Assembly: GCA_030062745.1 (NCBI GenBank) | Contig: CP099846.1 | Span: 4,526,001 to 4,590,000 of the forward strand | DNA: 64,000 nucleotides | Direction: 5' to 3' | Source: Capitulum mitella | Lineage: Eukaryota > Arthropoda > Thecostraca > Pollicipedomorpha > Pollicipedidae | Shown: positions 12,598 to 24,751 of the stretch, in pieces | Position numbering within the stretch: position 1 is the first letter of the stretch | Layout: each line of letters starts with the position of its first letter | Translations under genes and position numbers: made by a program | The notes under the pieces: model-generated | Databases searched by the model: none | What the model saw: the letters and a program-made list of their open reading frames with translations, nothing else | What the model was told of the DNA's origin: nothing

Positions 12598-13365
12598 CTC
12601 CGGTGCCGGGTTCAGGCCTCGTCTAACTGTCGCAGCGACCTGGCTCACGGACAAGCGCCAGCGGTTGCGGTGGTGCACGACACCGCTGAGACGTCGGGCC
12701 GTGCGCCCAGGGAATGACAACCATGACGGAAAACAAGAGCAAAATATGTGAGATGATTTCCGAATTGTGCTAAAACCTTCGTCGCCCTTGCTGTTTGAAC
12801 CAGCCAACAAACGGGACACGGATTTTGACCAACAAAGGAGCCATGCTTTGGCGACAATGGCGATACGTGGTCGCTGGAATAGTGAATCGCAGCCTATCTT
12901 CAGGATGTTAAATTATCAAATAGAGATTCAGTTGTTTGCAGTTAAACAACTTAATCTCTGTTTGACTGAGCAATTGTAAAAAATGGCAAGTCTGTCGTTT
13001 TTACAATCACGCAGTTGCGGCCTTACTGCGCATTTTGTTTTTCGCAAGCAAGAACAAAAGTACAACATACAAAAGAATAGTGAAGACGCCTGGATGGAGG
13101 ATGACACATACGGACATCTGGTTGACCTCTCACAGATGGATTTCTCAGTGATGTCTACCACAGACGAAAGTCTTGGAGGTGTCTGACACAGACTGACCTT
13201 TGAATGACCTCTGTCAGAGGCTGTCCAGGTGTTCACGTCCAGAAATCCACCAGGCGAAGTGTCTGCGCTGCCTGCCAGGCCACGGCAGTGGCTCCACCCG
13301 CCCCGGGCAAGGCAGCGGCCCCGGGCGGACTGCATCTCCAGCTGGTGTCGGAACTGATAACGAGC

Positions 13366-13600
13366 GGTGCCGGGGCCGTCACGGAGCGGCCGGGACCGTC
13401 ACAGAGACTCACGTAACCCGAGACTGTCACAGAACGGTCAGGACCGTCACAAGAACCGCCGGGGCCATGAAAGGGCCGCGGGGGCCGTCACGGAGCGGCC
13501 GGGACCGTCACAAGAACCACCGGGGCCGTCACGGAGCGGCCGGGACCGTCACAAGAATCACCGGCGCCGTCACGGAGCGGCCGGGACCCTCATAGAGCCG
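13366..13600. repeat. About 41-bp minisatellite
   Basis: Units of about 41 bp are built from CCGTCACGGAGCGGCCGGG and ACCGTCACAAGAA, most regular toward the right. The open frame across it is a repeat artefact. Confidence 0.9.
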
Positions 13601-15923
13601 CTGGCTCGCGGCACCGGGGGATGGGTATGATATGATCTAAACCCGATGGCGGGCGTCTAGATGTGGACCGAGAGATGCACGCTGAGCGCCCTAAGCCATG
13701 ACTGCATTTGGCGTTCATCGGTTGCTGACGCAGGCTTTCGCTGTGATGTTTTCTTGCATTTCATTTTGTGTCATCGGCATGCCGCCGCTTACTTTAAAAT
13801 TTAGCCTTAACTCGCTTTAATAAAAGCATTGAGATGATACCGCCGTCAGTCCCGTACAGACGGTCGAGTAGTGTGTTCTTTGGGTCCATGAGTGTTTCGC
13901 CATAGATTTAAATTTGGACGACGTTGAAAGCAATGAATGCCACGTTGCGTTAATCTTCTTGGTCCCATAGCTTACATTTCATCTCAAGGAATGCAAAGAG
14001 CATACCGCACGGTATCTCGGGTGGTATCTGTCTTCCCTAACTCGCACTTGCAAACTAAGGGAATCGACAGCAACCTGGAGCAAAAACAGCGCATAAAAAT
14101 CAATCTTGCCAATTTCATGGGAGAAAACGAAGGCTTCACAACAGAGCTCTCTTGTCACTCGCAGGTGCGTGTCCGTTTGAAGCCTTTCTTAAGCAATCGA
14201 ACGAGCGGCGCGGAGCACAATGAAGCCAGCCGTTCCGCCGTCCCGCATTTCACCGGTCCGCCGACACGCCGCGTCAGCCAACGCCGTCCAGTCACCGTCA
14301 CGTTACGTCACCGGCCGCCGACGGCCGATGTCCTCACAGCCGACCCCCGCCGTCCGTGAGGGGGCCGCGCGAACGCCCCCCCCCCCCGGCCGAGCGCGAA
14401 AGTTCGTCTCGGTCGGCGTCACGTCGACTGGTGAAATGGGGCGGGGCCGGGTGACGCTGCCACAGGGCCGTGACGCAGATGAAGAGGAGAGCAGCCGTCA
14501 CACGGCCCATGGCTGGACCATGATACAGATGAAGAGGAGATGAACCGTCTCACGGGCCACGGTCGGGGCGAAGTGTAGCCTCATTGTTCAGATCAGTCAG
14601 TTGGTATTGACTAACTATACAATTACAACTACCTCAGATAGTGCAACATAAGTGAAATTTCATGAATGATGACCAAAACAGAAAAAGAATACTGGACTAT
14701 TTCACGTGAACAGCGGGAGGTCGCTGAAGTAGGCCTCCGTCACGCGTTCGTGTGGTCTGAAATTCCCCGAGTAAGACGAAGGAGAACCTGTTTATGGCGC
14801 TGCGGAACACTCGTCGTCTTGCGTAGCTGCATTGCTCTTTCATATAGAGCAGTACTACTCCAAGCTGCAATTGTTGCCACATCAGTGACCTTCAGATGGT
14901 TTTCGTGCAATAATTTCCGCCTCGCTGGGAATCCTCTCCCACACGCCGTCCCATTTCGGGCGTGATTTCTGACTCCGACCAGCGTCGTCGGCGAGTTCAT
15001 CGGCGGATTTCCGGGCCTCCAGCGTCGAAACCCATCTCCATTGGCCTGAAATACGTCCTCGTAATACGCCATTTCGAGTCCACGGGCGCCGACCTTGTCC
15101 GCGTCCGCCTCCCCGCAGCACGGCGTGTCGGCGGCCGGGCTCCTGCGCTGGTGGACCTGCAGCCTGCAGATGTGCCTCCTGACGGCGGCTATGTGCGGTA
15201 TCAGGCCCGCGCCGTCCGGCGACCAGACTGGTGATGACTAACACCAGGCTGGGTCGCCCAGCGGTAAGATTGGTGGAGACTGGGGCTGGGTCGCCTGGTG
15301 GTGAGATTGGTGATGATTCCGGGACGTCCGGTGGGCAGGTTCGTAAGAGGTTCTTGGGTTCGAGCTCTGTCTTTTCTGCAGGGCCACGTGGAAAGTCTGG
15401 CAGTTGGAAGCGGGAAAGTTGGAAAGGAAACATGTGCATCCGGGCTACCTGAACCCGAACTGCACGCGCCGGCTGGGATCCTTCTTAGATTGCTCTCTCA
15501 GCGCGACGCCATTCATCGCAAAACCCAAATAGATATCAAGGACGGAGTTCGGGTCGTCTTCGGGTCGTGCAGAGGTCATGGATCGGGAAAACAGCGCAGT
15601 GCGCAGTGGTAGTTTTCGTCCCTCGCTCCCCCCCCCACCCCCCACCGCCACCGTCACTGTGAGTGTAGGAATAATGAGATCTGGGAGAGTCGTGTACGTT
15701 CCAGGCTGGTGGCGGCGGTGCGAGTCAGCCCAGACTGACCTGGGCCACCGACCAGGTCGCAGCTGACCGCACGGGCTCCATCCGCCCCGTCTCGCGGCGT
15801 CCCGATGTTTTACAGCCTGCTTCCTGGCGGCTAAAGTGGCCGCCTGTGCGGTAAACAGCGCAAACGGTTTATGTCTGCGAGACGATATCCGACTTCCGTT
15901 GACAGGAAGATGAGGTCTGGGGA
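13601..15923. other. No supported gene; GC-rich patches
   Basis: There are GC-rich patches at 14200-14560 and 14900-15240 and a C-rich tract at 15629-15650. The minus strand 15439-14882 has a long open frame with a charged segment (KSADELADD...), but it has no homology I recognise and no convincing splice context. I leave it uncalled. Confidence 0.5.
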
Positions 15924-17149
15924 TTAACCCGTCCCCGACTGGGGGGGGCAGTTGACTGCCCCCCCCTGAGGTTTTTCTGGGATTGCGAGAGAACCAACAA
16001 ACACAGAGTCACAAAACTTTGTGTACCTTTTGCTCCATCAATTTTACGTCTCGTGTCAAAATTTTGACCTCAGGTCAGGTCAGGTGCCTGACCTAGACCA
16101 GGTCAAACAGACCTAAGTCCAAAAAAGTTTAGCTCCCTCTAACTTTTTCGCAAAACAAGATATCTCAATAATACTTTCAGGGATTGGTGATCGTGATAGA
16201 TGCAACAAATCTGCTATCTCGGATTTTTCGGAATTTTCCGGGTCATTGACCTAAGGTCAATCCCATTTTTAAGACATATCGCCGTTTTTCTGAAATTGAC
16301 GGAATATTTCATCACATTTTTAGTGTGGAGTGAAGCAGACATCTAGTTACCGTCATTGGGCAAAGTATCAGTGACTTCCAGCCATTGACCTGAGGTCAGG
16401 TCACGAATAACTGAAGTGGGCCAAAATGTATCACCGTCAAAATGGACCATAAATTACTCAGAATGGGTAGAAAATGGCAGAACTAGCTTGCACAGATGTA
16501 AGTAATACCAGGAACCTCAAAAAGTTTGAAAAAGTAGCATATTTTGGAAATAAACAGGCTCTCGCGAATAAAGCTCCGCCAACTTTGTAGATTGGCAACT
16601 AATCAATTTTTCCAAAATTTAAGCATGAGAAACCATCACAAGAACCACAAAGATCAATAAAATTTACATAGATTGTCTTTTTTCGCGAAAATAAAGGAAC
16701 GCTAAAATTAGTTCCTGTCAATTTGGTACCGCATACGGCAGCGGCGCACAGTGACGCCTGACGGGAGAATTACGGTGTCTTTAACTCAATGTTTCGGCGT
16801 ATATATTGAACAAATCTGGGGAAATTAGACGTGTATCGGCATCCGCGGACATTTACTTGTGCGCTGGTGCCTTTACCTATGCGTTATTAGTCACAGCCCT
16901 TGAGATTCAGGCCATTTCTCGGTCTCATGCAGTCGGCGATGAGAAAACATATATAGGGCGTAAATTGGCTTATATATTATCTAAAACTAAAAATGAGACC
17001 AGTTTCGAGCTCTACTCGTGACGGGCTTTCCAACGGTATGCTTATTTTTATCGTGCGACCAACGGTTCGTGAGTTAGAGGGGGGGGCAGTCAACTGCCCC
17101 CCCCCAGTCGACGGTGTTCGGGACGGACCGACGGTCGTGCGCGGGTTAA
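15924..17149. mobile_element. piggyBac-type MITE, family 2
   Basis: A 1,226-bp element flanked by TTAA on both sides. Its ends read CCCGTCCCCGACTGG (left) and, inverted, CCCGCGCACGACC...GACTGG (right). TTAA duplications and ends opening with CCC are hallmarks of the piggyBac superfamily. Near each end is a palindrome with 12-bp arms, a G-run plus CAGT, around a 2-base loop (15941-15966 and 17079-17104). The right end has 36 bp between TTAA and GACTGG and the left has 9 bp. There is no transposase frame, so it is non-autonomous. The interior has many AGGTCA half-sites. Confidence 0.85.
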
Positions 17150-18270
17150 AGCGAGGCTAAAGTATGGCTTCCTGGTGGTGATGCTCTCGTTTCGCATCGC
17201 CGGGCCGGATTGTAGCCTGAGGTCACACTAGTAAAGCGCTGGTTGTGTGACGCATTGACAGGCGTCAATCCAGGTAGGCTGGGGGTCGCGTGCCCCGTTT
17301 ACTCGGAATATTTTGACAGATGTCTGGAAAGCAGCTCAGTTTTCCGGGAAAGTTTGGGCTAAGGAGAGTACATGTCCGTTTTCGCACCGTGTGTCCCCTT
17401 TTTGATATCCTGGATTTGCGCCTGGTTGCTGGGGGGTCCACGGTTGACCTCTGCCGGTCATACCAAGTTTCGTGAAGAGCATCGGAAGCATCCGGAATCA
17501 CAGTTCTGGCTATAGAAATGCACAGACACTGAGCATCATCAGATTGTCCTCAGGTCGACTGTCCAGCATGTGTGAACCCGAATCGGTATGCAATCTGCGT
17601 TGGTCTCATTCGAGAATATTCCCGAGCTGCTCCAGCCACCGTACAGTTGAATACGAGTGACAGCGGAACAAGACCTGGAATGAGACGCGGAGAACTTTGT
17701 TTACGATTCACTCTCACTGGGGCCCATTACATATGACAACTGAATGTGTTACAAACCGGGTCAAGACGTAATTTGCGAAGGAAGGCCAGAACAACGTTAG
17801 CTGGCTAGATGTATAAATTATTCATTAAACACCCTTCTTTTTAGCATGATTGTTATCGCTTACATTACAACACCGTTTTATTTTCTTGATTGGCAACGGC
17901 TAACGAACATCACCTAGAACGCCTGTTAGTCATCTGTCACTCTGTTTATGAGGAACAGCTGGCCATAGGCGACGGTGAGGTGTAAGTGCTCAGAACTCGC
18001 TTCGCCGTGTCTTTCAGTTATTGACTGAGGTTTTCACGAACTGTTATCGCACGGAGGATTCGAAATCTTAACTAATTTCCGGAGTTCCGAACCACGATTT
18101 TTAATCCGATCTGGAGGTCAACAACTCAAAGGAGAGTCGAAAGGTGTATCATGTGGTGCGCCTGTGACGCACAATGTGATAGAAGAAATCATTAAATCGT
18201 GTCCGCCCCTAGCGTACTCGCTTATTACCAGACAGCACGGCCGGTGATAAATGTCGCTTGCCCTCGATGA
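17150..18270. other. No feature recognised
   Basis: Ordinary mixed-composition DNA between the family-2 MITE and the 22-bp minisatellite. Short open frames only. Confidence 0.5.
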
Positions 18271-18274
18271 CAGC

Positions 18275-18925
18275 CCCGATGCACAGGAGGCAACCCTGAA
18301 ACACGGAGTCTGACATGCTGAAGGCAACCGTGACACACGGAAGACAACCATGACTTACAGGAGACAACTACGATATACGAAAGGCCATTCTGACAAACAG
18401 AAGACGACTCTGACACAAACGAAGCAGCCCCGACACCAAGGAGACCATCACGACATGCGGAAGACAATCCTGACACCCGGGCAGGACTGGGGAGGAGGGG
18501 CAACCCTGGTGGACGGAAGATAGTCTTGACTGAAGGAAGACGATCCTGAAACGCAAGGAGAGCAGTCCTGGGATACACGGAGGACAGTCCCGGAACACAC
18601 GAAGAACAGTCCCGGGACACACGGAGAACAGTTCCGGAACACACGGAGGACAGTCCCGGAACACACGGAGATCTGTCCTGGAACACACGGAGCACAGTCC
18701 CGGGACACACGGAGAACAGTCCCGGAACACACGGAGGACAGTCCCGGAACACACGGAGATCTGTCCTGGAACACACGGAGAACAGTCCCGGAACACACGG
18801 AGGGCTGTACCGGGAACACGGACGACAACCCAGGAACACACGGAGGACAGTCCCGGAACACACGGAGGACAGTCCCGGAACACACGAGAACAGTCCCGGA
18901 ACACACGGAGAACAGTTCTGAAACA
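18275..18925. repeat. 22-bp minisatellite with degenerate flank
   Basis: The right part (18560-18925) consists of regular 22-bp units with core GTCCCGGAACACACGGAG. To the left the same period fades into degenerate units such as AAGACAACCATGACTTACAG. Because 22 is not a multiple of 3, three units make a 22-residue protein repeat. All minus-strand frames are open as a result, and I do not call genes there. Confidence 0.95.
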
Positions 18926-21632
18926 CGGGTGCTCGGCGCCGCCGCCGCTGCCGCGGACCGGACAGCCGGCGGCGCTGCGTCAGACGGAATCAACATGTCG
19001 CCGCGCCGTGCCCCAGCTGTCGTCGCGCGCGCCGACCCGCCGGTCCTCAGGTCGCTCCAGCATCCACCGCTCATCTGCCGGCGCCGCGCCGCGCCGCGTC
19101 CGCCGCCCGATTACAGGGCTGCCAAATTCCCGGCCAGCCGTCCCGTGATTAGGGCTGCGGCTGATGGTGGCCGCCGGCCGCGGCCGGCAGTGCCGGGGTC
19201 TCCTTCCGCGCCCCCGGCGCCCAGGGAACAGCCCCGGGCGCCGGCCGACGTCCGCCGACAGCGGCGTCACGTGATTAATGTGGCGCGAGGCACGCCCGGC
19301 GCTCGCACCCGTTCGATCAGGTCTTACGCCTACAGGTGCGGGGTAATTATCAACGGTTCGGTGTTGATGGAATGGTATCAAGAAGCATTAGCTGTCGAAA
19401 TCCTGCACGCATGAATAAATAAGCAATTCCTGTTAAAAATAAGACGCCACCTGGTGTGAATGCGTTTATCGTGACTGAAATTAAACGTAAAACGCATACA
19501 AAACTGATGGACTACAAATCTCATCCTTACAATTTCCAACGAGTCGAATAAACTCATGACAAGGAGCGTGGAATCACAGGCATGACTATGGCAGCTCTGA
19601 AGAACTGCTATATGTGTTTGAGAACGCGGGAGGGAACTATGTTCTTTGTTTTACTACGTCTGAAAACACGACAGGAGATTATGACGATGATATATGAGTC
19701 GATTCAGGAATTTGTTCCACTAAGACAGGAGCGGTGGAACCCCTGTGGAGATGGGGTGCAGCGTGATCTTTACCTTGTTTCTTTTCATGCAACGCCGTAA
19801 TCGGAAAATCTGCTCCCGAAGTGCTCAAAAATTAAAATACATACAATCCGTTATTCTATAAATTATAACGAAAAAGAGGGGAATTAAAATTGGTGTCCGC
19901 CAAAATACAGCGGGCTATATCCGTAAGGAAACCCATATATGGGGAGAGGTTTAGGCTGTAAGGCCCTGTTTCGCAGCCCCTTCCACGTGTTTTGCACAAA
20001 ACGACACCCCCGGGCCTGACTATAGCTATTCTGAAGAACTACATCGGTATGTCCGAGGACTCGGAAGATCTGCTGGAGCCGGAAGACGGCTGATTGATTA
20101 GAGCCAATCACTCAGCTCGTGCTACCAGAGGTATGTGATTCGCAGACCCTGCCGATCAAAGCTCCCGCACGGGAAGGTCGTGCTGGGGCAGCTCACGTTT
20201 TCAAAGCACATGGAACATGCCGTGATGGAAATAGCCAGGAAATGCACGGAACAGGACCTGTTGCACCCATGACTAGGAGTGCAGGAAATGTTGAGTGATA
20301 TCCTGCATACCTTCCGATCTATCATGAGATCTTGCATGACGTGTAGAATGTCATACAAAGTATGATGCAGTGTAATCGTTATTCAAATAAGCGGGCTCCG
20401 AAAAAAACTTCAAAGCTTGCACATTTTCCAACGTTAAAATTACGTTTCAACATATAAGTAGAACATGCGTTAATGAGTACTGAAACACTGTTACACAACA
20501 TTCTCTGCTTTACGGTAAAGACATTTAACTATTTTTATTTCCATGCATCTCATTTCACAAACCACAACTATCGAATGGGAATATCCTAAGGCAGAAGATT
20601 CATGAGCCGGACCCGGAGGAAAGCAGCGTCAGAATGGCTCGCTGCCGTGGCAGGATAAGAGCGACAGCTCTGCGGCCCGCCGGGAGGCGGACGCCGGCGG
20701 TCCTGGCGTTTCCTGCAGGCGGGAGCGCTCTCTCGGTTTCACCTCCGCTCAGCGGCTCCGCTTTCGCGCCGGTCTCCTGCGCGGGCCCGGCCGTCGTCAC
20801 CTGGGCGTCGTCGGCCGGCGCCGGGCGACGGAGGGTCGGCGGAACGACCTCCGCTGCCGGGCGGCCCGCCGCAGACAGGAAGCGAGGGCGTGCGCCGACA
20901 CCGGCGGCGGACTCGGCACGTCGTGGCGGGCTCCGCCAGCACGGCCGACGGTCGGGCGGCGCCGGGACCGGGGCAGCACCGCCACTGACGGCGTCACCAC
21001 GGGGCTGCGACCGAACGCCGCTGGAGCGAGTCCCTCCCGGGGCAGTCGTGACGGCGGGGAGCGGCAGCAGAGCCGTCATGGCCAGCCGCAATGTCTGGCG
21101 GAGGGACAGTTCAGTCAAAGGGCAATAAGGAGTTTTGATGGTACGAGTGCCCAACATGCCAGGTCGAGTAGTTTTTCCCGGTTTTCTCGTTTTTTTTTTT
21201 GTCACGTGATGTCTGGATCCGCTGAAGAAGCCTCTTAAAGTCGTGCCGTCCGCCGGCGAAACCGGCCATGAATAGGCAAGATATTTTCGCCGGTGTTCAG
21301 CGCAATGGACGACGTCCTAAATTGACATGTTTCGTGTGCTCACTCCACGACGCGCTCGTACGGACCATGACATGTCTCTATCAGAGACAACAGTGACACT
21401 CAGCAAGGTCTTATTTGTATGTGGTGTGTCGTGGCGGTACTTAACCATGCTCAGCCGTTAAACAGAACCATGGCAGACGCCTTTTTCTTGGCATGAAAAC
21501 AACCAAGAGAAACTCACCACCAGACTGATGATGCGTACCTGTACCAGGATAGGAACAGGTACAGACAGGCCAAGACAACTGTTTGTTGAAAGAGTTACGC
21601 AAATAAAAAGATGGAGGAAATAAAAACATCAT
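18926..21632. other. No supported gene
   Basis: GC-rich patches at 18930-19320 and 20620-21110 give long frames on both strands. The rest is AT-rich DNA without recognised features. Confidence 0.5.
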
Positions 21633-21640
21633 GTGCAACT

Positions 21641-22543
21641 CAGGGAAGTAGCCAAGGGGGGCAAGGGGGCCATGCCCCTCCCCTCAAGCCAAGCGGTGTA
21701 CGCACTAAATATATGGCGATTTTGCAGGAATTCGTGATAGTGACCATATATATGTTGCAAAAGCAAATACTATGTTTTCCTGTGTGTTAATTTTTTAAAA
21801 AACAGATAATATTGAATGCACACGACATCATTCCAGGCGACCCCAAGGTCACTGGAGGTCATTTAAGGTCAAAGGTCACAAGTTGATCTGAAGAACGTGT
21901 GACCATGACAGTTCCCCCTTTTTATGTCCCTGGCACCGTCTATCCTAACATTATACAAACATTGTAATGCGATTTGTACTTCTTTAGCATAACATGACTA
22001 GCAAAAGCTAAAAAAGTGTTTTGGCCTCTTTGTTCATTCCGTTATAGAAAGCTAATCCCCTATTTTGAAACCCTGTGAACGCCCATGAATTTTTTCAAAA
22101 TTTCAAATTTGCATACCCATGGTAAAAGCCCTATCCATAATCTCTCGATTCATGCCAGTTTCATCGAAATCGGTCCATAAACAAGGGAGTTATAAGAAGT
22201 CAAAAAGTACCCCCGATTTTGACATTTTTGCCCCCCTGTATCCACAAATTTCAAAATTTTGAGAATTTCTTTTTTTAAAAATGTAGTTCACGTCACGGCA
22301 AATCGATTGCCGTTTGTTGCGATGAAATCGGATAAGTAGTTCTCGAGATCTCAGGGGGGGCCGAATCCGCCCCCCCCCTGCCGGGAATCGGTCATACCGT
22401 CTAGCCCTCCGGGAATAGGGTTAAGTACGAGGTAAATTATATAACATTACAGCGTTTTACTTATAAACTCCGCCACATGTCAGTGGCATATGACAAAATT
22501 TGACACTTGACCACCCCTGAGGAAAATCCTGGCTACGTGCCTG
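21641..22543. mobile_element. hAT-like non-autonomous element hosting a MITE
   Basis: The ends are inverted: CAGGGAAGTAGCCA on the left and CAGGCACGTAGCCA (inverted) on the right, 12 of 14 matching. They are flanked by 8-bp direct repeats GTGCAACT (21633-21640) and GTGCGACT (22544-22551). Eight-bp duplications and CAGG ends are typical of hAT transposons. The truncated family-1 MITE lies within it, so the MITE inserted later. There is no transposase frame. Confidence 0.7.
21791..22424 (-). mobile_element. piggyBac-type MITE, family 1, truncated copy
   Basis: The right half of the element is present up to its long end and TTAA (22421-22424), with a palindrome at 22354-22378. Similarity to 47332-48550 begins near ACAGATAATATTGAATG (about 21801). 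The left roughly 590 bp, including the short end, is missing. It lies inside the hAT-like element 21641-22543. Confidence 0.85.
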
Positions 22544-22551
22544 GTGCGACT

Positions 22552-24040
22552 TCGGTCTTTGGAAGTGGAAGTGGTGATGGGTATCTTGTACCCGACACGG
22601 TCTTGGTAAGGATGCTCTTGATAAAACTGCTTATTAAAACGGGTTGTATTTCCCGCGATCTCCAATGTCTCGACGCCATTTTACAGGCTCACGCGCAGAG
22701 CAGCCGGGATTCGGAGCTGACGCTGGAGACGCAAATAATCCGCCGAAACCTGAAACCTGGAAACCAAACCTGAAAAAGCAAAGCCTTGGGGTAAGCAGCG
22801 ACCGCTCCCCCTATATTGCGTCATGCTACTCGGTTCCGGGAACACATTATTGAAACTAGAGAGCCTGATACAGTCCTATCTCATAACGAGCGAGCGTGAC
22901 GGAAAGCTCAGGAAGGACGTCATTGTTCTTATTTCGGGCACCGATCAATGCCAGTCAGCCTCCAGCGACGTCGCGGCGGCCGGCGCCGCTTCTGACTAGC
23001 TCTTCTGAACCAGATCGGTAGCCGTGGGACGAGCAGGGCCGTAAAATCGAATGAATTGCTAACTGCACTGAAGATAGTAAAGGAGTTCAATGAGGCAGTC
23101 AAGGCCTCTTGCCCAACCGCCACGGTTATGCGCCGATGTTTATCTCAGCTGCATAGCGCCCATAGGTCCACGCAATGCATACCGGCAGGCGCCGCCCCTC
23201 CCGTTCAATCGCTGTAGGACGGTCGCCGGTTGCGCGGCGATATGGGCTGTGGGTCGACCGCCGTGCCCTGGGGCGCTTCGGGGCCGCGCCGACTGGTTTT
23301 ACTCACACACACTCGGCGAGCGGCGCCGGGGAACCGGTTGGTGGCGTAACCGCGCGTGCTCCAGCGGGGCCCGCGGGCGACTCAGCGGCCTTGCAATGTT
23401 GCAGCGCCGCCGCGCGGAATGCGGCGGAACCGGCTCATTGAGTCAATTGGGCGACCCCCGGTCGGCCGGGGCCGAGGCACGAGCCTCACGGCGGGGTCTG
23501 CTGCAGAGAGGTGCTCCGGTCACCACGCGCCCTGAACAGCGTCAGCCCTGCTGCAGGGGAGGTCAGAAGGGCGCCGAGGGGGGCGGGGGGGGGGGCGGAA
23601 TACGGAGCAGGTTGGTGCTGTCGGCGTTGCGCTGCTGAATCAAATCACCGGAAATTTCGGCGCTGGAGGGTATCGCGGGAACAGATGGATGGATCCAGCC
23701 CAACGCGCAGCAGACGCTTCAGAGGCATGAGCCGGATTTCCGTTTTCCCGGCAGCGTTTCCAATTCCCGCACATAGATCACACGTGGGGAAGCGTTCCCA
23801 GCCAAAGACCTCGATGACGATTTAAACGCTGACACGTTCGGCTGCATTTTTCCACGCTGGTGATGTTTTCCGTCGACGTCTACCGAGACGCCCACCGCAG
23901 GCCGGCGCGTCCTTCCGGTTGGCTTCCTGTCTCACGAGGCTGCTTCTCCAACAGGTTACTTAGTGCCTGCTTACAGCACCTCGCCTCCCACAGCGCTCCG
24001 TCTCACACTGATTTGCGCCCTCGCAGGGCCGGGGTAGGTG
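22552..24040. other. No supported gene; GC-rich patch
   Basis: A GC-rich stretch (about 23130-23640) has a 182-codon plus-strand frame with low-complexity Arg/Gly/Ala content. It is not credible as a gene. Nothing else was recognised. Confidence 0.5.
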
Positions 24041-24044
24041 GACT

Positions 24045-24200
24045 CTGGCACGGGAGAGACGGGTTAAGACCTGGGGAGACGGGCTCTGACCTGAGGGAGG
24101 CGATCTCTGACCCGGGGGAGGCGGCCTCTGACCTGGAGAGACGGACGCTGACTTAGGAAGACGGGATCTGGCCAGGGGAAATAGGACCTAATCTGGGGTA
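24045..24200. repeat. Degenerate about 27-bp tandem repeat
   Basis: Variants of GACCTGGGGAGACGGGCTCT repeat about every 27 bp, with much divergence. Confidence 0.7.
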
Positions 24201-24751
24201 AGGTCTGATCTGGGATCAGACCTCGAGTAGGCGGGCTCTGTAGAGGAGACGGACCATGAAAAACAAAATTTGACATGTGAAACGGCATATGACAATGCCT
24301 GTTGGCAGCTGGTGTTGTACGTCTTGTCTCGGCGTGGTCGAACGATGGAATCTTGGCCGATCAGTCTCTCAGGCTGTCCAACAACCCTAGTCGCTGGATG
24401 GCTTGGGTGTTTTATTTTACCTGTTTCTGCCATCCCTGAAATGTCTCCGATCAGTGCACAACACTGGACGCACATCAGTCCGTCAACCCACGTTTAGGAT
24501 TGTCTTCTGCTTGCTAAGTAATTATCTGATATTAAACTCAACAAAGTTACTTCCAGCAAACTGACGGGTTAAACTTTACAGAACTGCCGTGTCCTTTTTT
24601 CATCATTTCAATCAAACTAAATTTCAACAAAAAACGTCGGCCCTTGAAACTTCATAGTTTCATAAAACTGTCCATGTGATGGTCAGATAAATTGAAGAGA
24701 AACAATCGCAGTGTTTTAGACTCAGCACTAGTTTAGCCAGGAGCAATACTC

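Noticed and set aside
14882-15439. 185-codon minus-strand frame with a charged segment (KSADELADDAG...), plus a second frame MAYYEDVFQANGDGF
   Set aside because: Codon usage looks protein-like over about 60 codons. There is no recognised family, the sense switches frame, and there is no good splice context. It could be a decayed exon.
18225-19074. Three overlapping minus-strand frames with Cys-rich repeats (up to 233 codons)
   Set aside because: They are the three frames of a 22-bp minisatellite. The protein pattern is the same in each frame, and there is no start or splice context.
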